From Flavobacteriaceae bacterium (lineage in GTDB: Bacteria; Bacteroidota; Bacteroidia; Flavobacteriales; Flavobacteriaceae), in NCBI GenBank assembly GCA_019752245.1, contig JAIEMH010000051.1, forward strand, positions 1-13,739: a DNA stretch of 13,739 bases. Direction: 5' to 3'. Made by a program: the position numbers and the translations under genes. Shown here in pieces: positions 6,118 through 12,866 of the stretch (within the stretch, counting starts at the first letter, position 1; each line of letters begins with the position of its first letter). A model generated the notes under the pieces. That model saw only the letters and a list, made by a program, of their open reading frames with translations, was not told the origin of the DNA and did not search any database.

Positions 6118-6167
6118 AAAACAAAAAGAATAAAGCCATTCGCTCAAAAATGATATAAGTTAAAAAC

Positions 6168-6200
6168 AAAAAAAACCGTTCAGTGATGAACGGTTTTTTT
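6168..6200. terminator. Bidirectional terminator between the T9SS gene and rpmA
   Basis: Stem AACCGTTCA (6174-6182) / TGAACGGTT (6187-6195), loop GTGA, flanked by eight As (6168-6175) and seven Ts (6194-6200), so it can act on both strands. It mainly serves rpmA, whose stop is 23 bases away. A second AT-rich inverted repeat, ATCTAAATT (6204-6212) / AATTTAGAT (6215-6223), touches the rpmA stop codon. Confidence 0.9.
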
Positions 6201-6222
6201 ACTATCTAAATTAAAATTTAGA

Positions 6223-6483
6223 TTATGCTTCAAAAGGAACTATAGAAACAAATGACTTATCGCCAGTTTTTTTCTGAAATTTCACAACTCCATCAACTCT
6301 TGCATGTAAAGTATGATCTTTACCCATGTAAACGTTTTCGCCTGGATTGTGTTTAGAACCTCTTTGTCTTATGATAATGTTTCCAGCAATTGCAGCTTGA
6401 CCACCATATATCTTAACGCCTAAACGTTTAGAATGTGATTCTCTACCATTCTTCGAACTACCGACACCTTTCTTGTGAGCCAT
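6223..6483 (-). CDS. rpmA: 50S ribosomal protein L27
   Basis: An 86-residue basic protein beginning MAHKKGVGSSKNGRESHSKR, the L27 signature, with IIRQRGSKHNPGENVYMGKDHTL following. L27 sits near the peptidyl-transferase centre of the 50S subunit and its N-terminus reaches the tRNA ends. The protein starts directly with Met-Ala-His-Lys-Lys-Gly, so it lacks the cleaved N-terminal extension found in Firmicutes. It lies 31 bases downstream of rplU and shares its transcript, ending in a strong terminator. Confidence 0.97.
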   Translation of the reverse strand: MAHKKGVGSSKNGRESHSKRLGVKIYGGQAAIAGNIIIRQRGSKHNPGENVYMGKDHTLHARVDGVVKFQKKTGDKSFVSIVPFEA

Positions 6484-6514
6484 GATGTTATAGGTTTTAT
6501 AGGTTAATAATTAA

Positions 6515-7192
6515 TTAAACAGCTTTACCACCGTTTAATTCATCTTGTAATTTTTTTAATTCATCCATTTTGCCATCAGCAGCTAATTGTGCTTGTTGAG
6601 CCCAAGTAGTTGGATCTAAATGTTGTACTTTGTTAGTTGATGCGTCTAAAATTTCTTTAACAGAATCAGCAGATGCAGCAGCAAGTTTTGCGAATGTATC
6701 AATTCCAGCAGCAACTAACGCTTCAGCAGCTTTTGGACCAATTCCTTCAATAATTACTAGATCATCACCTTTTTTAGATGCTTTAGGAGCTTTAGGAGCT
6801 TTTTCTTCAACTGCCTCTACAAGTTTCTCAGCTTTTGGAGCTGCTTCTTTTTTAGGAGCTGGAGTAGCTTTTTTTCCACCAGTAGCACTAATTCCTTCAA
6901 TAAGAATTTGTGTTAAATACTGACGGTGACCGTTTCTCTTTTTGTAACCTTTTCTTCTTTTCTTTTTGAAGACAATTACTTTATCACCTTTTAAGTGTTG
7001 TAATACTTTTGCTTCAACAGAAGCACCTTCTATAGCTGGGGCGCCTAAAGTTATGTTACCATTATCGTCTAATAAAAGAACTTTGTCAAAAGAAACTTTT
7101 GAACCTTCTTCATTAGTCAAACGGTGAACATAAACCTTTAAGTCTTTGCTTACTTTAAATTGTTGCCCTGCTATCTCTACGATTGCGTACAT
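6515..7192 (-). CDS. rplU: 50S ribosomal protein L21 with C-terminal helix-hairpin-helix extension
   Basis: Residues 1-102 are L21 (MYAIVEIAGQQFKV at the start; FKKKRRKGYKKRNGHRQYL at about 75-93 is the rRNA-binding family signature), a structural protein of the 50S subunit. Typical L21 is about 100 residues; this protein has 225. Residues 103-142 form a Lys/Ala/Pro/Glu-rich linker. Residues 143-225 contain a helix-hairpin-helix motif (IIEGIGPKAAEALVAAGIDT, 147-166) followed by DPTTWAQQAQLAADGKMDEL, resembling stand-alone HhH domains in other bacterial proteins. The frame is continuous with no sign of a frameshift, so this is a real fusion, which I recall as common in flavobacteria. The role of the tail is unknown; nucleic-acid binding is a family-based guess. 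First gene of the rplU-rpmA operon. Confidence 0.95.
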   Translation of the reverse strand: MYAIVEIAGQQFKVSKDLKVYVHRLTNEEGSKVSFDKVLLLDDNGNITLGAPAIEGASVEAKVLQHLKGDKVIVFKKKRRKGYKKRNGHRQYLTQILIEGISATGGKKATPAPKKEAAPKAEKLVEAVEEKAPKAPKASKKGDDLVIIEGIGPKAAEALVAAGIDTFAKLAAASADSVKEILDASTNKVQHLDPTTWAQQAQLAADGKMDELKKLQDELNGGKAV

Positions 7193-7224
7193 AACAAATT
7201 GTTTAGTTAATTTTTTTAAGGTTG

Positions 7225-7255
7225 CAAATATACAAATAATTATTTCTCTTGCAAC
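7225..7255 (-). promoter_or_regulatory. Probable promoter of rplU-rpmA
   Basis: On the minus strand GTTG (7255-7252), 19 bases, then TATATTTG (7232-7225), an exact TAnnTTTG -7 box with a one-mismatch -33 box at normal Bacteroidota spacing. It implies a leader of roughly 25-30 bases before the rplU ATG at 7192. Confidence 0.5.
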
Positions 7256-7348
7256 GCATTTTTAAAAAAGTTTTTTACTTAAAAATCAGTCCGTTATACA
7301 TTTTACAATATTGCGTTAATTACTTTAACAAAAACGAATAAAAAAATC

Positions 7349-7356
7349 TATTTTTG
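7349..7356 (+). promoter_or_regulatory. -7 box candidate for the M16 peptidase operon
   Basis: TATTTTTG matches TAnnTTTG exactly, 61 bases before the ATG at 7418. The -33 region holds only TTTA (7324-7327) at a long 21-base spacing, so the call is tentative. The dyad at 7356-7390 would lie at the start of the transcript. Confidence 0.4.
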
Positions 7357-7390
7357 TGTAACAGAATTTGTGATTATTACACTAATTCTG
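7356..7390 (+). promoter_or_regulatory. Overlapping inverted repeats in the M16 operon leader
   Basis: CAGAATT (7362-7368) pairs with AATTCTG (7384-7390), extended inside by GTG/CAC (7370-7372, 7380-7382) across a T-T mismatch with loop ATTATTA. A competing stem, GTGTAA (7356-7361) with TTACAC (7377-7382), crosses it. With almost no connecting bases, both stems probably cannot form together, so they are alternatives. It could be a regulatory leader or a DNA operator; neither is demonstrated. Confidence 0.4.
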
Positions 7391-7417
7391 CTATCAACTA
7401 AATAATTTATAGTTTTT

Positions 7418-8749
7418 ATGAAAAAATCTTTAATCGCTTTAAGTTCATTGCTTATGCTAGGAGGAACAGCTCATGCCCAAAAGGTCGCTTTTGAGGAATA
7501 CGATTTAGCCAACGGATTGCATGTTATTTTGCATAATGATCCATCAGCTCCTGTGGTTATAACTTCGGTTATGTATCATGTTGGTGCTAAAGACGAACAA
7601 CCAAACAGAACCGGTTTTGCTCACTTTTTTGAACATCTTTTATTTGAAGGAACAGAAAACATAAAACGTGGGGAATGGTTTAAAATAGTTTCTTCTAATG
7701 GTGGAGTCAACAATGCCAACACAACTGATGATAGAACTTATTATTATGAAGTTTTTCCATCTAATAGTTTACAACTTGGTTTATGGATGGAATCTGAAAG
7801 AATGATGCATCCAGTTATCAACCAAATTGGAGTGGATACTCAAAATGAAGTGGTAAAAGAGGAAAAAAGAAAAAGTTATGACAACAGACCTTATGGTCAA
7901 ATTTTTCAGGAAGTAAAGAAAAATATGTTTACTAATCATCCTTACCGTTGGACAACTATTGGTTCTATGGATCACTTGGATGCAGCCAAATTAGAAGAAT
8001 TTCAAGCGTTTAATAAAAAATTCTATATTCCTAACAATGCAGTTTTAGTTGTTGCTGGAGATATTAGTAATCCTGCTCAAACTAAAGAATGGATTCAACA
8101 ATATTTTGGTTCTATTAGCAAGCAACCAGCTGTAGTGAGACAAACATTTGTTGAAGCGCCAATTACAAAACAGATTAATGCAACTTTTGAAGATCCAAAC
8201 ATTCAAAAACCAATGATGATTTTGGCTTATAGAACACCATCAATGAAAACTCGTGATGCTAGAGTATTAGATTTTGTTTCAAGCATTTTAAGCGATGGAA
8301 AAAGTTCTCGTTTGTATAAAAAAATTGTTGACGACAAAAAAATGGCTTTAGAAATTGGAGCTTTCAATCAAAGTCAAGAAGATTACGGAACTTATATTGT
8401 ATATGGTTTGCCTCAAGGAGATTTTACAAACGCTGATTTAGCTAAAGAAGTTGATGCCGAAATTGTTAAATTACAAACTGAATTAATTTCTGAAAATGAA
8501 CTACAAAAATTGCAAAATAAATATGATAGCGATTTTGTAGACAGCAATTCTAATGTTGAAGGTATTGCAGGAAATTTAGCATCGTTTTATCTATTATATG
8601 GTGATGTAAATTTAATTAATACAGAAATTGAGATGTATCATTCTATAACTCGTGAAGAGATTAGAGAAGTAGCTAAGAAATATCTAAATCCAAATCAACG
8701 ATTAATTTTAGACTATGTACCAGCAAAAGATAAAGCTGATAACAAATAA
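7418..8749 (+). CDS. M16 family zinc metallopeptidase, exported, catalytic subunit
   Basis: A 443-residue insulinase/pitrilysin-family protease of the short (M16B-like) type. It has a Sec signal peptide (MKKSLIALSSLLMLGGTAHA, then QKVAFEEY), so it is periplasmic or otherwise outside the cytoplasm. The inverted zinc motif HxxEH is intact as His69-Phe-Phe-Glu72-His73 in FAHFFEHLLFEGT, and Glu149 in VVKEEKRKSYDNRPYG is the likely third ligand. The second half-domain carries SDGKSSRLYKKI (about 290-301), another conserved M16 segment. The degenerate M16 gene follows after 11 bases. Such catalytic/non-catalytic pairs usually form a heterodimeric peptidase chamber, as in mitochondrial processing peptidase and bacterial M16 pairs. 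The natural substrate is unknown; peptide clearance is plausible. Confidence 0.93.
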   Translation: MKKSLIALSSLLMLGGTAHAQKVAFEEYDLANGLHVILHNDPSAPVVITSVMYHVGAKDEQPNRTGFAHFFEHLLFEGTENIKRGEWFKIVSSNGGVNNANTTDDRTYYYEVFPSNSLQLGLWMESERMMHPVINQIGVDTQNEVVKEEKRKSYDNRPYGQIFQEVKKNMFTNHPYRWTTIGSMDHLDAAKLEEFQAFNKKFYIPNNAVLVVAGDISNPAQTKEWIQQYFGSISKQPAVVRQTFVEAPITKQINATFEDPNIQKPMMILAYRTPSMKTRDARVLDFVSSILSDGKSSRLYKKIVDDKKMALEIGAFNQSQEDYGTYIVYGLPQGDFTNADLAKEVDAEIVKLQTELISENELQKLQNKYDSDFVDSNSNVEGIAGNLASFYLLYGDVNLINTEIEMYHSITREEIREVAKKYLNPNQRLILDYVPAKDKADNK

Positions 8750-8760
8750 TTATACAACAC

Positions 8761-10818
8761 ATGAAAAAAAATATAGCAATACTAATATCAAGTTTGTTCC
8801 TAACTGTAATTATGCAAGCACAAGATAGAACACAACCAAAACCTGGGCCATCTCCAAAAATTAATATTAACAAACCAGAAAGTTTTACTTTACCTAACGG
8901 TTTGAAAGTATTGGTTGTAGAAAATCATAAATTGCCTAGAGTTTCTTTTAGTTTAACAATAGATAATGCTCCTTATGCAGAAGGCGATAAAAAAGGAGTT
9001 AGTAATTTATTAGCTTCTTTATTAGGAAACGGATCTGCTAAAATCTCTAAAGATGCTTACAATGAAGAAATTGATTTTCTTGGAGCAGACATAAGTTTTT
9101 CTTCACAAGGTGCTTTTGGAACGGGTCTTTCTAAATATTCGAAAAGAATTTTAGAATTGTTAGCAGACGGTGCTTTAAATCCGAATTTTACTCAAGAAGA
9201 ATTTGATAAAGAAAAAGATAAATTACTAGAGAATTTAAAAACGCAAGAAAAAAATGTAACTGCTGTTGCTGGAAGAGTAGAAAACGTTTTGGCTTATGGT
9301 AAAAATCATCCATCTGGTGAATACCTTTCTGAAGAGGCAATTAAAAATATTTCTCTTGCCGATGTAAAAGCAAATTATGGTTCTTATTTTGTTCCAGAAC
9401 ACGCTTACTTAGTTGTACTTGGTGATGTAAAATTGAAAGATGTAAAAAAAGCGGTTACCAAACTTTTTAGTCCTTGGATTAAAGCAACTGCTCCAAATTT
9501 ATCGTATACTAATCCGAGTAATGTTCAATATACTCAAATCAATTTTGTGGACATGCCAAACGCTGTTCAATCGGAAATTGCAATTGTAAATACAGTAAAC
9601 ACTAAATTATCTGATCCAGATTTATTTCCTTTAATTTTGGCAAATCAAGTTCTTGGTGGCGATTTTAATGGATATTTAAACATGAACTTACGTGAAAAAC
9701 ATGGTTGGACTTATGGTTCATACTCTAGCGTAGGATTTAATAAATATGTGTCAAGTAAATTTAAAGCTAATGCACAAGTAAGAAATGCTGTTACAGACAG
9801 TTCGGTTGTAGAAGCGCTTAAAGAAATTGCTAGAATTAGAACAGAAAAAGTATCGGATGAAGTTTTAAATAACGTAAAAGCAGGATACATTGGTAAGTTT
9901 GTAATGCAAGTTGAAAAACCAGAAACGGTTGCTCGTTATGCATTAAACATTCAAACACAAGGTTTGCCAGAAGATTTTTATGAAAACTATATTAAAAACA
10001 TCAACGCAGTTACTGCCGATGATATTGTTAGAGTCGCTAATAAATATTTTCTTGCCGATAATTTAAGAATTATTGTTACCGGAAAAGGATCTGAAGTGAT
10101 TCCAGGATTGGAAAAATTAAAAATTCCGATGTTTTATTTTGATAAATTCGGAAATCCTACTGAGAAACCTAAAATGAAAAAACCTGCTCCTGCTGGAGTT
10201 ACAGTTAAAACAGTTTTAGATAATTACATTACAGCAATTGGTGGACAAAAAGCAGTTTTGGGTGTAAAAACAATTTTTGCAACAGGAACAGGATCAATTC
10301 CTCAAGCGCCAGCACCTTTAAAATACACGTCTAAAAAAGATGTAAAAGGAAAATCTCTTTTCTCAATTGAAATGGAAGGAATGGGCGAATTGTCTAAACA
10401 AGTAATCAACGAAAAAGGTGGTTATGGTGTAAACCAAGGTCAAAGAAAAGATTTAACTCCAGAAGAATATGCCGAGAAAAAAGCAACAGCTACAACTTTT
10501 GACGAAATTGGTTTGTTGAAAAAAACAGATTTAGTTCTTGACGGAATTGAACCAATTAACGGAAATGATGCATATGCTATTAAAAACGGTAAAACAACAC
10601 TTTACTACGACGTTAAATCGGGTTTGAAAGTTATGGAATCAAAACTTGTTGAAAGAGGCGATAAAAAAATGACTGTAACAACAAACTTCTTAGATTATAG
10701 AGATGTAAAAGGGGTTAAAATTGCTTACGAAATAATCATCAACCAAGGAATCGAATTAGATTTTAAAATGACTGATGTAAAAATAAACGAAGGAGTTACT
10801 GATGCAGACTTTCAATAA
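8761..10818 (+). CDS. M16-family protein lacking the zinc site, with C-terminal extra domain
   Basis: A 685-residue exported partner of the preceding peptidase (signal peptide MKKNIAILISSLFLTVIMQA, then QDRTQ). Residues about 36-470 form the M16 repeat pair: TLPNGLKVLVVENHKLPRVSF at the start, and LREKHGWTYGSYSS (about 310-323) with the family's Arg311 and Tyr318. The position of HxxEH reads Asn82-Leu-Leu-Ala85-Ser86, so no zinc ligand remains and it should be inactive alone. From about 480 a further roughly 200-residue region begins VKTVLDNYITAIGGQKAV and contains TTLYYDVKSGLKVMESKL and DYRDVKGVKIAYE, which looks like a LolA-like/outer-membrane lipoprotein-sorting-like fold; that assignment is by pattern and uncertain. 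Co-transcribed with the catalytic gene, with which it probably makes a heterodimer. Confidence 0.9.
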   Translation: MKKNIAILISSLFLTVIMQAQDRTQPKPGPSPKININKPESFTLPNGLKVLVVENHKLPRVSFSLTIDNAPYAEGDKKGVSNLLASLLGNGSAKISKDAYNEEIDFLGADISFSSQGAFGTGLSKYSKRILELLADGALNPNFTQEEFDKEKDKLLENLKTQEKNVTAVAGRVENVLAYGKNHPSGEYLSEEAIKNISLADVKANYGSYFVPEHAYLVVLGDVKLKDVKKAVTKLFSPWIKATAPNLSYTNPSNVQYTQINFVDMPNAVQSEIAIVNTVNTKLSDPDLFPLILANQVLGGDFNGYLNMNLREKHGWTYGSYSSVGFNKYVSSKFKANAQVRNAVTDSSVVEALKEIARIRTEKVSDEVLNNVKAGYIGKFVMQVEKPETVARYALNIQTQGLPEDFYENYIKNINAVTADDIVRVANKYFLADNLRIIVTGKGSEVIPGLEKLKIPMFYFDKFGNPTEKPKMKKPAPAGVTVKTVLDNYITAIGGQKAVLGVKTIFATGTGSIPQAPAPLKYTSKKDVKGKSLFSIEMEGMGELSKQVINEKGGYGVNQGQRKDLTPEEYAEKKATATTFDEIGLLKKTDLVLDGIEPINGNDAYAIKNGKTTLYYDVKSGLKVMESKLVERGDKKMTVTTNFLDYRDVKGVKIAYEIIINQGIELDFKMTDVKINEGVTDADFQ

Positions 10819-10837
10819 TCTCAACTAAATTTAAATT

Positions 10838-10874
10838 AAAAAAGACCGTTTCAGATAATTTTGAAACGGTCTTT
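10838..10874. terminator. Terminator between convergent M16 and EamA genes
   Basis: Perfect 13-bp stem AAAGACCGTTTCA (10841-10853) / TGAAACGGTCTTT (10862-10874) with loop GATAATTT. The A-run 10838-10843 gives a good U-tract on the minus strand for the EamA gene; on the plus strand the tail (TTTCTATTTTC) is weaker but probably sufficient for the M16 operon. Confidence 0.9.
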
Positions 10875-10896
10875 CTATTTTCTTTACATAGTAAAC

Positions 10897-11760
10897 TTAT
10901 TTTTTGTTAGCCAAATAAACACCAACCAAAATAATAAACGCTCCAAAAAACTGAAACAGTGTCAACATTTCATTATCTAATAATCCCCAAAAGAAAGCCA
11001 CAATAGGAATTAAATAAGTCACCGAAGAAGCAAAAACTGGCGATGACATTTGAATAAGTTTAAAGAATATAATATTGGCAACTCCAGTTCCGGCAATTCC
11101 AAGAATTAGAATAAAAAGCATCGAATGTTGGGTTTCTTGCAAAGGAGCAATTTCAATAAAATTTGTAGAAAATAAAATCACTAAAGCTGGAATTAACATC
11201 ACAGTAAAATTTCCAGTTGTTATGCTCAGAGGTTTTACATCGGATAAATATTTCTTAATCAAATTTACATTTAGCGCATAACAAACGGATGCTATAATTA
11301 CCAAAACAGCATAGGTGTAGTTTTCGCTAGATTCTTGTTTTCCGTTAAAAATCAATATAGCAGTTCCAATTAATCCAACTAGTATTCCTATAAATTGACT
11401 TCGTTTAAAACCCATTCCAAAAGCCAAAACCCCAATCAACAAAGTGTTTAAAGGTGTTAGCGAATTTAAAATAGAACAAACAGAACTACTTACTTTGGTC
11501 TCGGCAATAGCAAACAAAAACGCCGGAATAAAAGTGCCAAACAAAGCTGTTATAGCAATATACTTCCATTGAAATTGTTTTATTTCGGTTAAACTTTTAA
11601 ATCCGATGATTAGTAAAAACAATGAAGTAAAAATAATTCGCAAGGCACCCAATTGATAAGGAGACAATCCAACCAATCCTTTTTTTATAAGAATAAAGGA
11701 ACTACCCCAAATTAAAGCTAGTACGAGTAAATAAGTCCATTTGAGTTGTTTGGTTGGCAT
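10897..11760 (-). CDS. EamA-family (DMT superfamily) inner-membrane transporter
   Basis: A 287-residue protein with about ten hydrophobic helices in two EamA halves. The first half begins TYLLVLALIWGSSFILIKKG (about 9-28), with the typical WGSSF..IK motif; a connecting loop of charged residues (NGKQESSENY) follows at about 138-147. The second half runs from YAVLVIIASVCYALNVNLIK to GAFIILVGVYLANKK. DMT transporters of this type export metabolites, often amino acids; the substrate cannot be predicted. It is transcribed alone, divergently from the HMA lipoprotein gene and convergent with the M16 operon. A TAnnTTTG match on the minus strand (11857-11850) with TTTG at 11883-11880 could be its promoter, although the 22-base spacing is long. 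Ordinary length and start. Confidence 0.9.
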   Translation of the reverse strand: MPTKQLKWTYLLVLALIWGSSFILIKKGLVGLSPYQLGALRIIFTSLFLLIIGFKSLTEIKQFQWKYIAITALFGTFIPAFLFAIAETKVSSSVCSILNSLTPLNTLLIGVLAFGMGFKRSQFIGILVGLIGTAILIFNGKQESSENYTYAVLVIIASVCYALNVNLIKKYLSDVKPLSITTGNFTVMLIPALVILFSTNFIEIAPLQETQHSMLFILILGIAGTGVANIIFFKLIQMSSPVFASSVTYLIPIVAFFWGLLDNEMLTLFQFFGAFIILVGVYLANKK

Positions 11761-11802
11761 AGTGTTTTTTTTTTGCCCAACAAATTTGACATAATTTTAT
11801 GA

Positions 11803-11831
11803 ATTGCCAAATAAAAAATAATGTAATTTTG
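11803..11831 (+). promoter_or_regulatory. Probable promoter of the HMA lipoprotein gene
   Basis: ATTG (11803-11806), 17 bases, then TAATTTTG (11824-11831), an exact TAnnTTTG -7 box. It places the start site roughly 30 bases before the ATG at 11870. No metal-regulator dyad was recognised around it. Confidence 0.5.
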
Positions 11832-11869
11832 TAAAGTATTTAACGCACACAAAATTAAAATTCAATAGT

Positions 11870-12250
11870 ATGAAATTTTCAAAGTCAATAATTGGTTTAG
11901 CATTAGCTTCAATGTTTTTTATAGGATGCAAGGAAAGTGGTAGCAAACCTGCTGATGAAGCTACAGAAACTACAACTAAAAAAGAAATTGCTGCTGCAAC
12001 TAAACCAGAAACTGTTTCTTTTAAAATTGAAGGAATGACTTGTGCAATGGGTTGTGCAAAAACTATTGAAGATAAACTTGCAGATATGGATGGAGTTCAA
12101 AACGCTAAAGTAGATTTTGAAGCAAAAACGGCTACCGTAAATTTTGATTTAGATAAATTAAAATCAGACGATTTAGTAAAAGCAGTAGAAACAACTGGTG
12201 ACGGAAAAACCTATAAAGTATCTGATATGAAACTTGGCAATAAAGCTTAA
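11870..12250 (+). CDS. Small lipoprotein with heavy-metal-associated (HMA) domain
   Basis: A 126-residue protein. Residues 1-20 are a lipoprotein signal ending in the lipobox FIGC (Cys20 lipidated), followed by a Ser/Thr/Glu/Lys-rich linker to about 48. Residues about 49-118 are an HMA fold: VSFKIEGMTCAMGCAKTIED, then DMDGVQNAKVDFEAKTATVNF, matching the beta-alpha-beta pattern of copper chaperones and P-type ATPase metal domains. The metal loop reads GMTC-AMG-C, with Cys58 and Cys62 separated by three residues rather than the usual CxxC. The protein is therefore probably anchored in the periplasm or outer membrane and binds a soft metal such as Cu(I); specificity is inferred from the family only. 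No metal transporter or regulator gene is adjacent. It has its own promoter and terminator. Confidence 0.9.
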   Translation: MKFSKSIIGLALASMFFIGCKESGSKPADEATETTTKKEIAAATKPETVSFKIEGMTCAMGCAKTIEDKLADMDGVQNAKVDFEAKTATVNFDLDKLKSDDLVKAVETTGDGKTYKVSDMKLGNKA

Positions 12251-12268
12251 TTATATAATTCAAACAAC

Positions 12269-12298
12269 AAAAAAGGAACTCATTGAGTTCCTTTTTTT
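12269..12298. terminator. Bidirectional terminator shared by the HMA gene and gldD
   Basis: GGAACTC (12275-12281), loop ATT, GAGTTCC (12285-12291), flanked by six As and seven Ts that extend the stem to 13 bp. On the minus strand the gldD stop codon (12299-12297) lies inside this A/T arm, so gldD translation ends at the base of its own terminator. Confidence 0.9.
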
Positions 12299-12866
12299 AT
12301 TTCCATTTTAATGTCTCCATTAATGTTTGCATATCGTTTTTAATATAATCTGCAGCAGGCATAATCGAATCATAATTAGGCTTTGCATAGAAATACACCG
12401 AACCGGTTATAAAATGTTTAACGCTATCTGTTGCATAAAATTGAGAGTTTGTAGCCGCATTTCCATCTACTTGATAAAACATTCCGTATACTTTTTTATC
12501 TTTGTTTAAATAAGGTTGTTCTAATATATCGTCTGCTTTTATAACGTGTTCATAGGTTAATTTTTGAGCATCACGAAGCAATTTATTAATGTCGCCATTT
12601 ACCGTTTTATAAGTCAAATAAATGGTCGCCTTCATCTTAGGATAGGTAATGGTAAAACCACAATCTTTATTTTCTTTTATAATCGCTTCAGAATTTATGT
12701 TGAAGGTAAAAGGACAGTGATTTTCGAACGCAGCATATTCCGCCACAGGATAATCCAATCGCAATTGACTTGTTGGTTTAGGCAAAACATCGTCTTTACA
12801 ACTCGTTAAAAGCAATCCGCTAAAAACCAATGTTAATCCCAGTATGTAGTTTAAATTTTTAAGCAT
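12297..12866 (-). CDS. gldD: Gliding motility lipoprotein GldD
   Basis: A 189-residue lipoprotein from the ATG at 12866: MLKNLNYILGLTLVFSGLLLTSC with lipobox LTSC (Cys23), then KDD. The mature part contains DYPVAEYAAFENHCPFTFNI, ITYPKMKATIYLTYKTV and FYATDSVKHFITGSVYFYAK, which I recognise as GldD. GldD is required for gliding motility in Flavobacterium johnsoniae, where gliding depends on the same apparatus as T9SS secretion; its exact biochemical job is not known. The ATG overlaps the gldE stop by 8 bases (ATGCTTAA), implying translational coupling. An in-frame TTG one codon upstream (12869) is possible but less likely. The 3' end runs into a terminator. Its presence beside gldE supports the identification and a gliding or T9SS-competent host. 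Confidence 0.92.
   Translation of the reverse strand: MLKNLNYILGLTLVFSGLLLTSCKDDVLPKPTSQLRLDYPVAEYAAFENHCPFTFNINSEAIIKENKDCGFTITYPKMKATIYLTYKTVNGDINKLLRDAQKLTYEHVIKADDILEQPYLNKDKKVYGMFYQVDGNAATNSQFYATDSVKHFITGSVYFYAKPNYDSIMPAADYIKNDMQTLMETLKWK

Noticed and set aside
6630..6923. A 97-codon plus-strand frame opposite rplU
   Set aside because: It is antisense to the Lys/Ala-rich tail of L21, where biased composition removes stops on the other strand. It resembles no family.
12564..12809. An 81-codon plus-strand frame opposite gldD
   Set aside because: It lies wholly antisense to a recognised conserved gene, with no start context and no recognisable domain.
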